NCBI GenBank assembly: GCA_041399205.1
Contig: JAWKTK010000019.1
Coordinates: 1-64,000 of the forward strand
Direction: 5' to 3'
DNA length: 64,000 nucleotides
DNA from: JAGQOZ01 sp041399205
GTDB lineage: Bacteria; Planctomycetota; Planctomycetia; Pirellulales; Pirellulaceae
Below the pieces are notes generated by a model. It was given only the letters and a program-made list of their open reading frames with translations. It ran no database searches and was not told the DNA's origin. This document shows positions 8,911 to 17,146 of this stretch, piece after piece. The number at the start of each line of letters is the position of its first letter. Position 1 is the first letter of the stretch. The position numbers and the translations under genes are program-made.

Positions 8911-9564
8911 ATGTCTTTTCATTCGAACCGACGTCTTTTCCTACAGCGATCCGCATTGTCCACCGCCTTTTTCATGACGCCTGGTCTATTTGCCGAAGAA
9001 TTGTCACTCACGCCTTCGCAAACGGAAGGCCCGTTCTATCCCGACAAACTGCCGCTCGATACCGACAACGATCTATTGATCCTAAACGATTCCATCACAC
9101 CCGCTGTGGGCGAAGTAACTCATCTGACCGGACGAATTTTGACCAAGAACGGTTCGCCAGTTCGCAACGCCGTGGTGGAAATCTGGCAATGCGACCACAA
9201 CGGTGCCTATCTCCATTCCGGTTCTGGCAACAAAGACAAAGCCGACAGTAACTTTCAAGGCTTCGGCCGGTTTCTGACCAATTCCAAAGGTGAATATTAC
9301 TTCCGTACTATCAAACCGGTCTCGTACCCAGGTCGCACGCCTCATATTCACTTTGCCATTAATCGAGGCCAGAAGCGGTTGCTCACCACGCAGTGCTACA
9401 TCAACGGACACGAACAGAACGCTCGTGACGGTGTCCTCCGAGGCACTCAAGCGGATTTGCGAAAACTGTTGATGGCTGACTTTCAAGCCCTGCCCGATTC
9501 CAAAACTGGCGAATTGACCGCCAATTTTGATGTAGTGCTGGGGCTGACGCCGGAAAACGCGTAA
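8911..9564 (+). CDS. Intradiol ring-cleavage dioxygenase family protein, exported
   Basis: The 217-residue product resembles the beta-sandwich core of protocatechuate 3,4-dioxygenase / catechol dioxygenase. After a twin-arginine-like leader (NRRLFLQRSALSTAFFMTPG) come TPSQTEGPFYP and GRILTKNGSPVRNAVVEIWQ. All four Fe(III) ligands expected from the family are visible: Tyr100 (CDHNGAYLH), Tyr139 (VSYPGR), His145 and His147 (PHIHF). It would cleave catechol-type rings between the two hydroxyls. Exported intradiol enzymes of this short type are widespread, but substrates are mostly unproven. A clear GAAGGAG lies before the ATG. It is downstream of the DUF1501 gene with an 83-bp gap, so it may be its own unit. 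Confidence 0.88.
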   Translation: MSFHSNRRLFLQRSALSTAFFMTPGLFAEELSLTPSQTEGPFYPDKLPLDTDNDLLILNDSITPAVGEVTHLTGRILTKNGSPVRNAVVEIWQCDHNGAYLHSGSGNKDKADSNFQGFGRFLTNSKGEYYFRTIKPVSYPGRTPHIHFAINRGQKRLLTTQCYINGHEQNARDGVLRGTQADLRKLLMADFQALPDSKTGELTANFDVVLGLTPENA

Positions 9565-9633
9565 GGGGTCACGCCGCCATCGCCAATCCAGCGAAAGCAA
9601 CGCGGTACGACGCATCGGCCAGCGCCGTGATTG

Positions 9634-9702
9634 GTTCGTAGTCCCGCCTTTACGCGGAATTGGTTTTACAAGAGATTTCCGCCTAAAGGCGGGACTACGA
9701 AC
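9634..9702. repeat. Paired inverted copies of the palindromic 'GTAGTCCCGCCTTTAGGCGG' element
   Basis: Two copies of the window's dominant repeat face each other: a forward copy (9634-9660, with one substitution in its core) and a reverse-complement copy (9675-9702), separated by about 15 bp. Together they can fold into a hairpin with a stem of about 25 bp whose arms each also contain a smaller CCGCC/GGCGG palindrome. It lies 70 bp downstream of the dioxygenase gene. The arrangement is like paired REP/BIME-type elements, and could serve as a terminator, but there is no T-run. Confidence 0.85.
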
Positions 9703-9916
9703 GACTTACGCTGGCAGAAAGCGTCAATGCTGCGTTGTCTCGTCTCTGCGGCCTTCGCGGGTGGTTTACTATTGGCCGCAGGCCGTTTCGGCCAAACCAG
9801 CACCCTTGCGGGTCTGTTCGACTTCATAACCCGCTAAAACACGCCTCGTTTGGCACATTTTGCAAGCATTGACCAAACGTGTCGAGGCTGTCGCGATAGA
9901 TGAAATACCGAGCCAT

Positions 9917-9944
9917 GGCCGCAGCCCTTCGGGGGTTGCGCGGC
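9917..9944. other. GC-rich UUCG-loop hairpin in a ~500-bp gene-free stretch
   Basis: The gap 9565-10067 contains the inverted repeat pair described above and this second, unrelated hairpin: GGCCGC and GCGGCC-type arms close on a CCCTTCGGGG tip, an unusually stable tetraloop stem. No T-run follows, so it is not a standard terminator; it may be a structured RNA element or another repeat. A shorter GGCCGCAGGCCG-like palindrome lies near 9775-9795. I see no convincing gene in the gap; the open frames there are in repeats. Confidence 0.45.
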
Positions 9945-10067
9945 CGTTCGAGCTGGGTCTGTCACCCGTAACATCTTGGCTTGCGATACCAACTGCAGTG
10001 TGATAGATGATACGAGCAACGATGGTTCGAACGTGTTGCGAACACCCTTTTCACAAGGAGTCCTGTC

Positions 10068-10424
10068 ATGGCCAAGTATTATCTCAGCAGCGGTCCGGTG
10101 CAGCGAATTATCGATGCCGATTCGGCCGAAAACGCCGCATTGTGGCTTGTGTACGAAGCAAACCAGCAGCGTCAGACGCTGTCGACCGTCAGCGCGACGT
10201 CGCAAAGTGGTGATCTCACGATTCGTTCGTTTCATTTTTCCAACGATGCGGTGCGGTTGGACCGGATAGTGCAAGTCAGCGAAGTTGCCTTCGAGCGATC
10301 AGAAGCGGGAGAGTTTTCGGTCGAAGAACTGCAGACCGAAGTTCGTCTATTGCAGTACGCTCTGAACCGCTTTTTGAACCAAGACGCCTTGGCTGCGTCA
10401 CCGGAAGGAGCACTGGTTGGATGA
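10068..10424 (+). CDS. Hypothetical protein, 118 residues
   Basis: A compact cytoplasmic protein with a good ribosome site (AAGGAG, 7 nt before the ATG). The sequence begins MAKYYLSSGPVQRIIDADSA and has alternating strand-helix character, then an acidic amphipathic helix near the C-terminus (VEELQTEVRLLQYALNRFLN). There is no signal peptide, membrane segment or cysteine motif. I do not recognise the family; proteins beginning with a similar 'YYLSSGPV' strand seem to occur in planctomycetes, but I cannot confirm this. It stands alone, convergent with the next gene, 12 bp away. Confidence 0.72.
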   Translation: MAKYYLSSGPVQRIIDADSAENAALWLVYEANQQRQTLSTVSATSQSGDLTIRSFHFSNDAVRLDRIVQVSEVAFERSEAGEFSVEELQTEVRLLQYALNRFLNQDALAASPEGALVG

Positions 10425-10436
10425 GACTGGCCACTT

Positions 10437-12440
10437 TTATTCATTCGCCAAATTCACCTGTTGGATCAAGCGGCGAAAGTCCGCTCGAGTGGTATCACCA
10501 CCCAGATCGGGATGCAGAGTTTCCAGTAGCCGCAGCATTTCACCAGCTTCGGCGAGTTGCTTATTGCGAACCAACGCTTTTGCCTGTTGCAGCTTGCATT
10601 GATACCAGCGTTCCGAATTGGGGCGAACGCTGCGTCCCAACTTCCGCCAGTGCTCTACCGCTGCCAGCTTGACCGTCGGATGGTCCGTAACATCCGCCAC
10701 CTTGTCCAACCAAACACCAAAGTCCCATTGAGCCTTGCCGTCTTCGTGTTTCTGTCCCAGCCACGTTCGGTAAACCTCCAACGCTCGCGGAACGTCGTCC
10801 ACCAAGGCTAACGCGGTCGCTTCACTGCGAACTAAATTGGCTTGCACAGCTTGATCAAAGTCAGTTGATGCGAAGTTCGACTTCAATTGGTTGATCGCCG
10901 CTAATTGAAATCGAGCGGTCGCTTGCGTCGAAGCATCCATACGCCAGTCTCGCTTGTCTAATTGTTCAATCAGTCGCACAAGCAGTTCGACACCAGTCCA
11001 CTTGCTGGCGGTAAATTCGCTCATTGCGTCGGCCGCATAGCGACGCTGAACCATTGATACCAAACGAACCACGCGACAGCGTTCGACCAACATAGCGTCT
11101 TGCTTCGCTTGAAACGCAGCTTCCAACTCCTCCAGCTGCCGTTCGTTTTCTCGATTCGCTTGGTCCAACATGGTCGTCCGAATGTCTAACATGATCAATT
11201 CAATCAGCCGGCGATTTGGTTCGGACAAGTTTGGAGTATTGCGAACTTTCGTCAAATAGCGCAACGCTTCGTTTGCACCAGAATTTGCTTCGGTTTGACT
11301 GGACGCTTGCAGTAATTGCCAACGCTGACGCGCCGCTTGATCCCAAACGTGCAGCGCATCTGCAAACGCAGCAGAATTTGGTTTCACGTCTTGCATTACC
11401 GTCATCGCGTCGGTTGGCCGCTGAGTCTGCAATTGCAGTTTGGCCAACCACAATCGCACGTCATCAACTCGTTCTGAATCAGGCCACAGCTGCACATGAT
11501 CGACCAACATTTTTTCATAAGCCGCCAACGCCGCTTGTCGTTCCTTCAAATCCGACAGTTCCGCCAGCGATGTTGCGTAGTTCACGACCGCCAGGTAATG
11601 AGCCACGGACGATCGTGGCATTTTCGGCAGATCGTACGCCAGCGAAGCAAAGCGTTTGGCAGCCGATGCGTGTTGTTGATGTTGATGCAACACGGCGGCA
11701 GCGCGAAAACGAATCTCGAACACTTGATCCTGTTGTTCGTTTGACAATTCCGCCACCGCTTGATCGTACAGCTGGATCGCCGTCACCAAATCACCTTGGC
11801 GAACCGCTTGGTCTGCTTTCAGTGTCGCGGCGGTCACATTCGGCGACGCTTGCTTCGAATCTCGTGCTACCAACAATTCCGCTCGACGCAACCAATACGC
11901 TCCGTGCGGTTGCATGCGTTGCATCAGGCGTTCGATTTCATTATCGACAACCGACGCATCACCTGCCTTTCCTAGGAGGGCTTCGATGCGAACCAAGAGA
12001 ACTTCGGCCAAAAGCTGCCGATTCGATACGTTTAGTTTTTCGATTTGATCCAGAAAGACGTCCGCTTGCAATTGCGAGTCAGAATCGTTCGCCAGTTTAG
12101 CCAGCTGCAAAAGTGCTTGGGCCTGCAATTCTTGGTCGTCTTTAGATTGTTCCAGCAACTTCTGAGCCAGGGCAATTGTTTCCGCTTCATTTCCCAGCAA
12201 ACGATGACAGGTGATCTTGCTGATGTTGGCCTGTGATGCAATGGGCGGATTACTGACAATACCCGCCAGATCGTCAAACAGCTGCAGCGATTCATTCAAT
12301 GCGTGCACTCGATCAGGTGATTCAGCAGGAAACGTTTGAGCCAACTGCAATTTTGCATCAGCCAGATGCAACCGCGTTTTGTCTTTCAGCCGTTGCATCT
12401 GCGTCACCGTCAGTCCGGCACTGCGGCCGGCGGTCCGCAT
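10437..12440 (-). CDS. TPR-like alpha-helical repeat protein, main fragment (frame-split)
   Basis: About 667 residues of helical-hairpin repeats: many 34-residue-like units such as AIQLYDQAVAELSNEQQDQV and ALEVYRTWLGQKHEDGKAQW, and a C-terminal KQLAEAGEMLRLLETLHPDL. This looks like a tetratricopeptide scaffold with no enzyme domain. The reading frame extends upstream of the ATG at 12440 without a stop through about 12533 (QADLVKTDDQIGSL precedes the ATG), showing that the ATG is internal and that the real N-terminus is in the fragment encoded by 12440-12942. The shift point is near an A6 run at about 12520-12535. The intact protein would be about 830 residues, exported. Function unknown; such proteins often organise cell-envelope complexes. 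Confidence 0.7.
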   Translation of the reverse strand: MRTAGRSAGLTVTQMQRLKDKTRLHLADAKLQLAQTFPAESPDRVHALNESLQLFDDLAGIVSNPPIASQANISKITCHRLLGNEAETIALAQKLLEQSKDDQELQAQALLQLAKLANDSDSQLQADVFLDQIEKLNVSNRQLLAEVLLVRIEALLGKAGDASVVDNEIERLMQRMQPHGAYWLRRAELLVARDSKQASPNVTAATLKADQAVRQGDLVTAIQLYDQAVAELSNEQQDQVFEIRFRAAAVLHQHQQHASAAKRFASLAYDLPKMPRSSVAHYLAVVNYATSLAELSDLKERQAALAAYEKMLVDHVQLWPDSERVDDVRLWLAKLQLQTQRPTDAMTVMQDVKPNSAAFADALHVWDQAARQRWQLLQASSQTEANSGANEALRYLTKVRNTPNLSEPNRRLIELIMLDIRTTMLDQANRENERQLEELEAAFQAKQDAMLVERCRVVRLVSMVQRRYAADAMSEFTASKWTGVELLVRLIEQLDKRDWRMDASTQATARFQLAAINQLKSNFASTDFDQAVQANLVRSEATALALVDDVPRALEVYRTWLGQKHEDGKAQWDFGVWLDKVADVTDHPTVKLAAVEHWRKLGRSVRPNSERWYQCKLQQAKALVRNKQLAEAGEMLRLLETLHPDLGGDTTRADFRRLIQQVNLANE

Positions 12441-12942
12441 CAGGCTGCCGATTTGATCGTCTGTTTTGACCAGGTCCGCCTGGCGACTTGCCTGAGACGT
12501 CCGCGTATTGTTTCTATTTTTTCGGGCGAAGCAGCGGTAACCTCCGCCTCCAACCGATCAATTTCTGCCTGCGCCAGACGAGTCAACGCCGCTTGGATCT
12601 GAACCAGAACCGCCAACGGCGAACGAATTTGCGATTGCTGGAATTCGATGACAAATTGGTTCGCTTCGTTCCAAACAAAGCTGCGTTGTTGCTGCGGCGT
12701 GGCCAACGCGTGAGCGGCATAGGTTCGCAGCAATTCAACAGCAATGCGAATACGATCTGATTCACTACTGGTGCTTTGGCGAAACATCCGCAACGCCATG
12801 GTTTCGGCGGCAGCATACGATTGCTGGTCCCGAAGTTGGACGATTGAGTCCAAATGCGCCAAGCTTGGACACGTGTCCCCACGCAAACAAACCACACGCA
12901 CAGCCATGCGAACAGATTTAGGTGGCAACCGTATTGCATCAT
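12440..12942 (-). CDS. N-terminal fragment of the TPR-like secreted protein
   Basis: This is the 5' part of the gene continued at 10437-12440. Starting at ATG 12942 there is a signal peptide (MMQYGCHLNLFAWLCVWFVC...TRVQA); the frame then has to change near 12870 to enter LAHLDSIVQLRDQQSYAAAE and the helical stretch VLVQIQAALTRLAQAEIDRL, and change again near 12530 to join the main fragment. Both changes are single-base, and the protein pattern on either side is continuous. The helices are amphipathic and look like the start of a repeat scaffold. Whether the breaks are real or sequence errors cannot be told here. Confidence 0.55.
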
Positions 12943-12988
12943 GCTTCCTGAAACGAATGAATCCAAGTCTGCAGCGAATCGTCGCGAA

Positions 12989-13608
12989 TTAAAACTTCGG
13001 CAGCGATGTTAGCTCCAGGATAGCATTTGTACGCGGATGAGTGAAACGGAGTTGGTGTGCGTGCAGAAACATGCGGCTTTCTAGCGATTCAGGATTATAG
13101 ATAAGGTCTCCAACAATAGGGTGACCAATCGACAAACAATGAACTCGCAGCTGGTGCGAACGACCGGTCTTGGGATACAGACGCAGACGAGTTCGGTCGG
13201 ACGGTGCGTCGTAGGAGTCGACTTGCACAGCGAGTAGCCGCGTGTTTGCCGAAAACGAAGTCGACGATATTCTTCGGCGGAAGTGATACCGACATGTCGC
13301 GACGCAGCGGCAAACGAATCTGGCCGCTTGGTTCTGGAAGCTTTCCTTGAACCAACGCAACGTATTCTTTTTCGACCAGACCTTGATGAAATAGGTGACT
13401 GAATGCTCGTTGCGCATCCTTGTGCAAAGCAAACAGCAGCAATCCGGATGTATCTTGATCCAAGCGATGGACGACATGAATCTCAAGCAAAGAGCGACGC
13501 CAACTGTTTGGCCGCACATTCAAATAGATATTTGCCGGGAACGCTTAACATACCCGCTGGTTTGTCGACGGCGACGATATCCGCATCGTATTACAAGATT
13601 TTCAGCAT
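12989..13608 (-). pseudogene. RluA-family rRNA/tRNA pseudouridine synthase, frame-broken
   Basis: The catalytic motif HRLDQDTSGLLLFALHK, with the conserved Asp, is plain, followed by KEYVALVQGKLPEPSG; further on in another frame are TGRSHQLRVHCLSIGHPIVG and a typical RluA ending with HPRTNAILELT. Upstream the sequence DADIVAVDKPAGMLSVPGK is the usual N-terminal strand-loop of the family. So an RluA/RsuA-type uridine isomerase was encoded here. It is interrupted by a TAA just after the presumed start (near 13590), a shift near 13500 and another near 13265. If the sequence is right the gene is dead; if not, it is an ordinary synthase of about 205 residues. No S4 domain is visible. Confidence 0.7.
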
Positions 13609-13656
13609 GCCGAAGAATTCTCGCCATGCACACCAGTCTTGCAACCCGCCATCCAT

Positions 13657-13687
13657 AAAAAAGCTCTGCAAGGCGCAGAGCGTTTTG
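13657..13687 (-). terminator. Rho-independent terminator
   Basis: A perfect 7-bp stem (GCTCTGC / GCAGAGC) with a 5-nt loop is followed on the minus strand by a run of six T. It sits just past the PEP-CTERM tail on the minus strand and before the pseudouridine synthase locus. A shorter T-run on the other side means weak plus-strand activity is possible. Confidence 0.75.
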
Positions 13688-13692
13688 ATTCG

Positions 13693-13911
13693 TCAAGAGT
13701 CGTAACGGGCGATGGCGATGGACACGACTAGCGCCCGTTTTCGCAACAACCCCAAGCCAAACAAACTGGCCAACAACGTGCAGACGCTGGATGGTTCAGG
13801 AACTTGAGGTACTTCAAAGCCGTTCATCGCAAAGAACTGCTTATGAACCGCCACGGAGTCAACTCCGTCCGCAAATGGTGCGAACCGCAACGACCACATC
13901 GTCCGATCCAT
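13693..13911 (-). pseudogene. C-terminal remnant of a PEP-CTERM-sorted protein
   Basis: The 72-codon frame ends with VPEPSSVCTLLASLFGLGLL followed by RKRA: a Pro-Glu-Pro motif, a hydrophobic helix and a basic cluster, the signature of the PEP-CTERM exosortase signal. Only about 40 residues precede it, with no signal peptide, so the body of the protein is missing or lies in another frame between here and the upstream dockerin fragment (ends 13968). A terminator follows directly, supporting that this is the true 3' end of a former gene. It implies that the organism has an exosortase. No exosortase is in the window. Confidence 0.6.
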
Positions 13912-13967
13912 TTACTGAGAAGACAAGAAAGCGCTCAGTTGGGGCCGCCCATTTTCTCTCCAGGAAT

Positions 13968-14438
13968 TTACAAATCTCTATCATTGCGAGTGCCAAGCGA
14001 AGTTACATTCGTCACGTACTTTTGGCTGACTAGAAATACCGAATTCCGGCTAAGATTTTTTGCCGCCAGTCCGCATGGACTAGTCTTGGTCGTCGAAGTC
14101 GGATGTTCGAACACGGCGTCTAGTTGCTGCAGCCACTTGCGAACACGAAGCTCTTTTCGGTCCGACTGGTCGTTATCAACAAACGGAACAGTGCGGCTTT
14201 CCGAGAGGACCGTATTCGTTTGATTCGAATTCGCCGAATTCGCCACAGCAGTTGCTTGGTACGTACCGGCTTGGAACGCGAAGACCAAGTCGGCCGTGTT
14301 GAAATCTCCGTCGCCGTTCCAATCACCTTCGGCCCATTCGGAATTCCCAGCTATGGCGTCTTCATATTCGCCCGCTTGGAATACCGCTACTAAATCTGCC
14401 GAATCAAACCGACCATCGCGATTGGAATCTCCCGGCAC
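13968..14438 (-). CDS. Dockerin-like C-terminal fragment of the giant CotH protein
   Basis: This frame continues the CotH gene after a one-base shift near 14440. It holds two calcium-loop dockerin-type repeats: PGDSNRDGRFDSADLVAVFQ and EGDWNGDGDFNTADLVFAFQ, the usual C-terminal module of planctomycete giant secreted proteins, then about 90 residues of low-conservation tail. In cellulosomes dockerins bind cohesins; in planctomycetes the partner is uncertain, and the module may anchor proteins at the surface. The junction reads smoothly as ...REVPGDSNRDG when one base is added. Confidence 0.65.
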   Translation of the reverse strand: MPGDSNRDGRFDSADLVAVFQAGEYEDAIAGNSEWAEGDWNGDGDFNTADLVFAFQAGTYQATAVANSANSNQTNTVLSESRTVPFVDNDQSDRKELRVRKWLQQLDAVFEHPTSTTKTSPCGLAAKNLSRNSVFLVSQKYVTNVTSLGTRNDRDL

Positions 14439-17146
14439 TTCGGACGAAGTACCTGGCGAACAACTTCAACACTAAACTCGGGCGGCCATGCCGCCGCTTC
14501 CGACTGATTGCCAAACGTCACCGCTTCCAACGAATAGCCCTGCGACGCTTGCGAATACCAGTCGCTCGAGTAAGTGAATTGGTGCAGCAATTGATCATTC
14601 CAAACCAGTGAAATCGCTTCGCCTTGGTTGTCCAAACGTCCAGAATCAAATTGCCCGACCACCGCCGCAACATCGCCGTGCACTTGCTGGAATGCCGCCA
14701 AATCCAGCACCAGCACCAAGCGTTCGTTCGGACCAATACTTCTGTCGGCCGCCGCAAAATCGAATTCGATTCCCTGGTTGAAGCGAACTCCCGTCAAACT
14801 GACCGCCACGTCGGACGGATTGAACAGCTCAATAAACTCCGCGTCGGGATTGGCCACTGGCGCGAAGTGGATTTCAGAAATCACGAGATTCTGCGGAGTC
14901 GGTGTCGCTTTTCCAACTTCAAACGCTGCCGAATCGATTGCGGACCATTCTTCGCCCGCGAGTGCTCGTGCGTTTACGATTACGTCACTGGACAACGTCA
15001 CGGGACCGGTATAGCGGATGGCAGAAGCAGATATTCCGCCGGCAACTTGCCGAGGATCCGAGCCATCCAGCGTGTAGTAGATTTCGCCGTCCGCCGCGCT
15101 GAGCGCCAAGGCAAACCCGCCTGCGACCACGCCGCCTCGTTGATTGAACGTAGGCGCATCGATATCGGGATACAGATCGTCCGCTCGGAACCAAGCCAGA
15201 GACCGCACGTGATACTCGGGCAGTTGGACGTCACGCACGTCATCTCGTTCAGCTCGCCACAAATCGACGGTCATGACGGGAATAGTGACAATCGGATCAC
15301 GACTGTCGATACGTTGACGTTCGCCTTCTCGCGCGTCACCCCAGCGAGCGGATTCGGCAATAATGGCCTTTTCAATTTGGTCCGCTCGACGCATCCACGC
15401 AGCCTGCTTATTCGCCACGGTCAACGCACCATCATTGAACATATGCAAGTGAACTCGATCTGCAAATCGCTGTCGAAACTCGGCATTGGCTTGGAGTCGG
15501 AAGAACAACTGAGCCGGAGTACCTGCGTCGCGAATTTCCGTACGATCTCGGTAACGTCCGTCGAGCACAATTTCTTGATCCCAGGTGAAAAACTGGAAGC
15601 CTTTCGTTTCTCCCACTCGATCACGAATGGCATACCAATTGTGATGCGGCCAATCTTCTGGGCCCGCCGACAAATGTTGAATCATGTAGTCAATCAAATT
15701 ATCGACATCTAAGTAATTGGGCAGATCGGCATTGGGCGAACCGTCCGGATTGTTGCCCTGTATTCGCTGATACGCTTCGTCGGACTCCAGCCCCGCGTTG
15801 GCGATGGAAAACATCTCGTTCCACGCCGCCTTCGAACCTCGATACAGTTCGTTGAAATCTTTGACAATGTCATAGTTTTCGCGTTCACCACCCATGTGTT
15901 CGGCAGCAAAGGCGTCGTCAGGACGTTCCGTGGGACTATAGAGTCCCCAATACAAACCGTTGATGTACAGATGCACATATTCACTGTGTGCGTCAAGATT
16001 CCCCATATTCAGCCGCACGTCTCGCATCCAGGTATCTCGCATATACTGCGAATCCAGCGGCGAATACCGTCCGGTCTGCGTCCGAGTAGGAAAGCCGTCC
16101 GTAAAGAACGACTTCAGCACAAAGGTATTGATACTGACGTTGGGCGAATCCTTGAACAGCAGAAAATTCAATTCGGACGGTCCGTCGAATTCCTGCTTAA
16201 AGACCACTCGGAACGAATGTTTCTTGGTCCGCAAATTATCACGACTCGCTCCACCGTGCATCTGAATCCCGGCATTGACCTGAAATTCTTCGCCCGAGGC
16301 GGGATCAAAGTATTCAATCGAACCGGCGCGACGCCAGCGAGTTCCCGTGGCCGTAGCGTTAGGGTAAATGCCGGTTCGCGAATTCCATAAATCGTCATGC
16401 TCCATCACAATCGACATCGTCGGCAGGGACTGCAACGCTTCGCGTATTCCAAAATCATCGTTTTCTGGATTGTTGTCGTCCCACTGAGCAACCACTTCCG
16501 GATCCATTTCATAGTCACCCGAATAATTGGCCGCTTGCCACGTGGCGGGATACTCCAGCGGCGGTTGGCCCGGAGTGATTGTCTGCTGAATGACATCATT
16601 GAGGAATATGTAGGTTTGCGTGTCAACGTTGGAAGACAGATAGCCGTCTTTCACCGCGATCACTCGGACATGCGTCGTTGTCGAAATGGGAATCACGGCT
16701 TTTGGCGTGGCATTGGCATCGGCCACGACTTGCGTACCATTCGAAGCCGACGGAATCGATCCGTCCGTGGTATAGATCAACGTGCTGCCCGGCGTGGACG
16801 AAGTCACTTCTAGATCAAACGCTTCCGTATAGAAGCCTCGATCTGCAGAGAATGTCGTATCACCCACAATGCCCGCGTAGATGTCGGACACATTCGGCGC
16901 GCCGGGTGTCGGAGGAACTAAATAAGCTACGGCGGATGAACTTCGTTCTACGGCCGATAGCGCCACGTCCAGAACATAGTCGGTATCATTCGCGCTGCTG
17001 TTGAGACCGTGAATCGCCAGTAGATTCTCGCCCGCTTGCAGCAGACTTGCAAATGACGAAATGTCAATAGATTCATTCTGCAATTTCGCGTCTAGCGATC
17101 GTTCCAGTGGCTGTTGCGTTGTACGGCAAGGGCGAATTGGCGTCAC
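14390..17146 (-). CDS. CotH kinase-like / chitobiase-like / lamin-tail secreted protein, central fragment
   Basis: Central 900 residues of an approximately 1520-residue exported protein. Order: end of a galactose-binding-like domain (SIDISSFASLLQAGENLLAI); chitobiase C-terminal-like beta domain (STPGSTLIYTTDGSIPSASN); CotH domain (INAGIQMHGG-type strand here as VNAGIQMHGGASRD, TKKHSFRVVFKQEFDGPSEL, LYINGLYWGLYSPTERPDD, FFTWDQEIVLDGR); a second chitobiase-like domain (DGEIYYTLDGSDPRQV); a lamin-tail domain (NLVISEIHFAPVANPDAEF). CotH in Bacillus spores is a protein kinase; whether this one phosphorylates is unknown. The first ~25 residues of this frame are out of phase with the gene; coding truly enters near 17105. 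Confidence 0.8.
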   Translation of the reverse strand: MTPIRPCRTTQQPLERSLDAKLQNESIDISSFASLLQAGENLLAIHGLNSSANDTDYVLDVALSAVERSSSAVAYLVPPTPGAPNVSDIYAGIVGDTTFSADRGFYTEAFDLEVTSSTPGSTLIYTTDGSIPSASNGTQVVADANATPKAVIPISTTTHVRVIAVKDGYLSSNVDTQTYIFLNDVIQQTITPGQPPLEYPATWQAANYSGDYEMDPEVVAQWDDNNPENDDFGIREALQSLPTMSIVMEHDDLWNSRTGIYPNATATGTRWRRAGSIEYFDPASGEEFQVNAGIQMHGGASRDNLRTKKHSFRVVFKQEFDGPSELNFLLFKDSPNVSINTFVLKSFFTDGFPTRTQTGRYSPLDSQYMRDTWMRDVRLNMGNLDAHSEYVHLYINGLYWGLYSPTERPDDAFAAEHMGGERENYDIVKDFNELYRGSKAAWNEMFSIANAGLESDEAYQRIQGNNPDGSPNADLPNYLDVDNLIDYMIQHLSAGPEDWPHHNWYAIRDRVGETKGFQFFTWDQEIVLDGRYRDRTEIRDAGTPAQLFFRLQANAEFRQRFADRVHLHMFNDGALTVANKQAAWMRRADQIEKAIIAESARWGDAREGERQRIDSRDPIVTIPVMTVDLWRAERDDVRDVQLPEYHVRSLAWFRADDLYPDIDAPTFNQRGGVVAGGFALALSAADGEIYYTLDGSDPRQVAGGISASAIRYTGPVTLSSDVIVNARALAGEEWSAIDSAAFEVGKATPTPQNLVISEIHFAPVANPDAEFIELFNPSDVAVSLTGVRFNQGIEFDFAAADRSIGPNERLVLVLDLAAFQQVHGDVAAVVGQFDSGRLDNQGEAISLVWNDQLLHQFTYSSDWYSQASQGYSLEAVTFGNQSEAAAWPPEFSVEVVRQVLRPKCREIPIAMVGLIRQI

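Noticed and set aside
11216..12100. 294-codon plus-strand frame
   Set aside because: Antisense shadow of the TPR-like gene; no ribosome site and Arg/Pro/Thr-rich composition typical of shadows.
14624..15712. 362-codon plus-strand frame
   Set aside because: Antisense to the CotH-domain gene, whose conserved motifs prove the other strand is coding.
16150..16390. Independent small gene inside the CotH region
   Set aside because: All short frames there are shadows of the conserved CotH strand.
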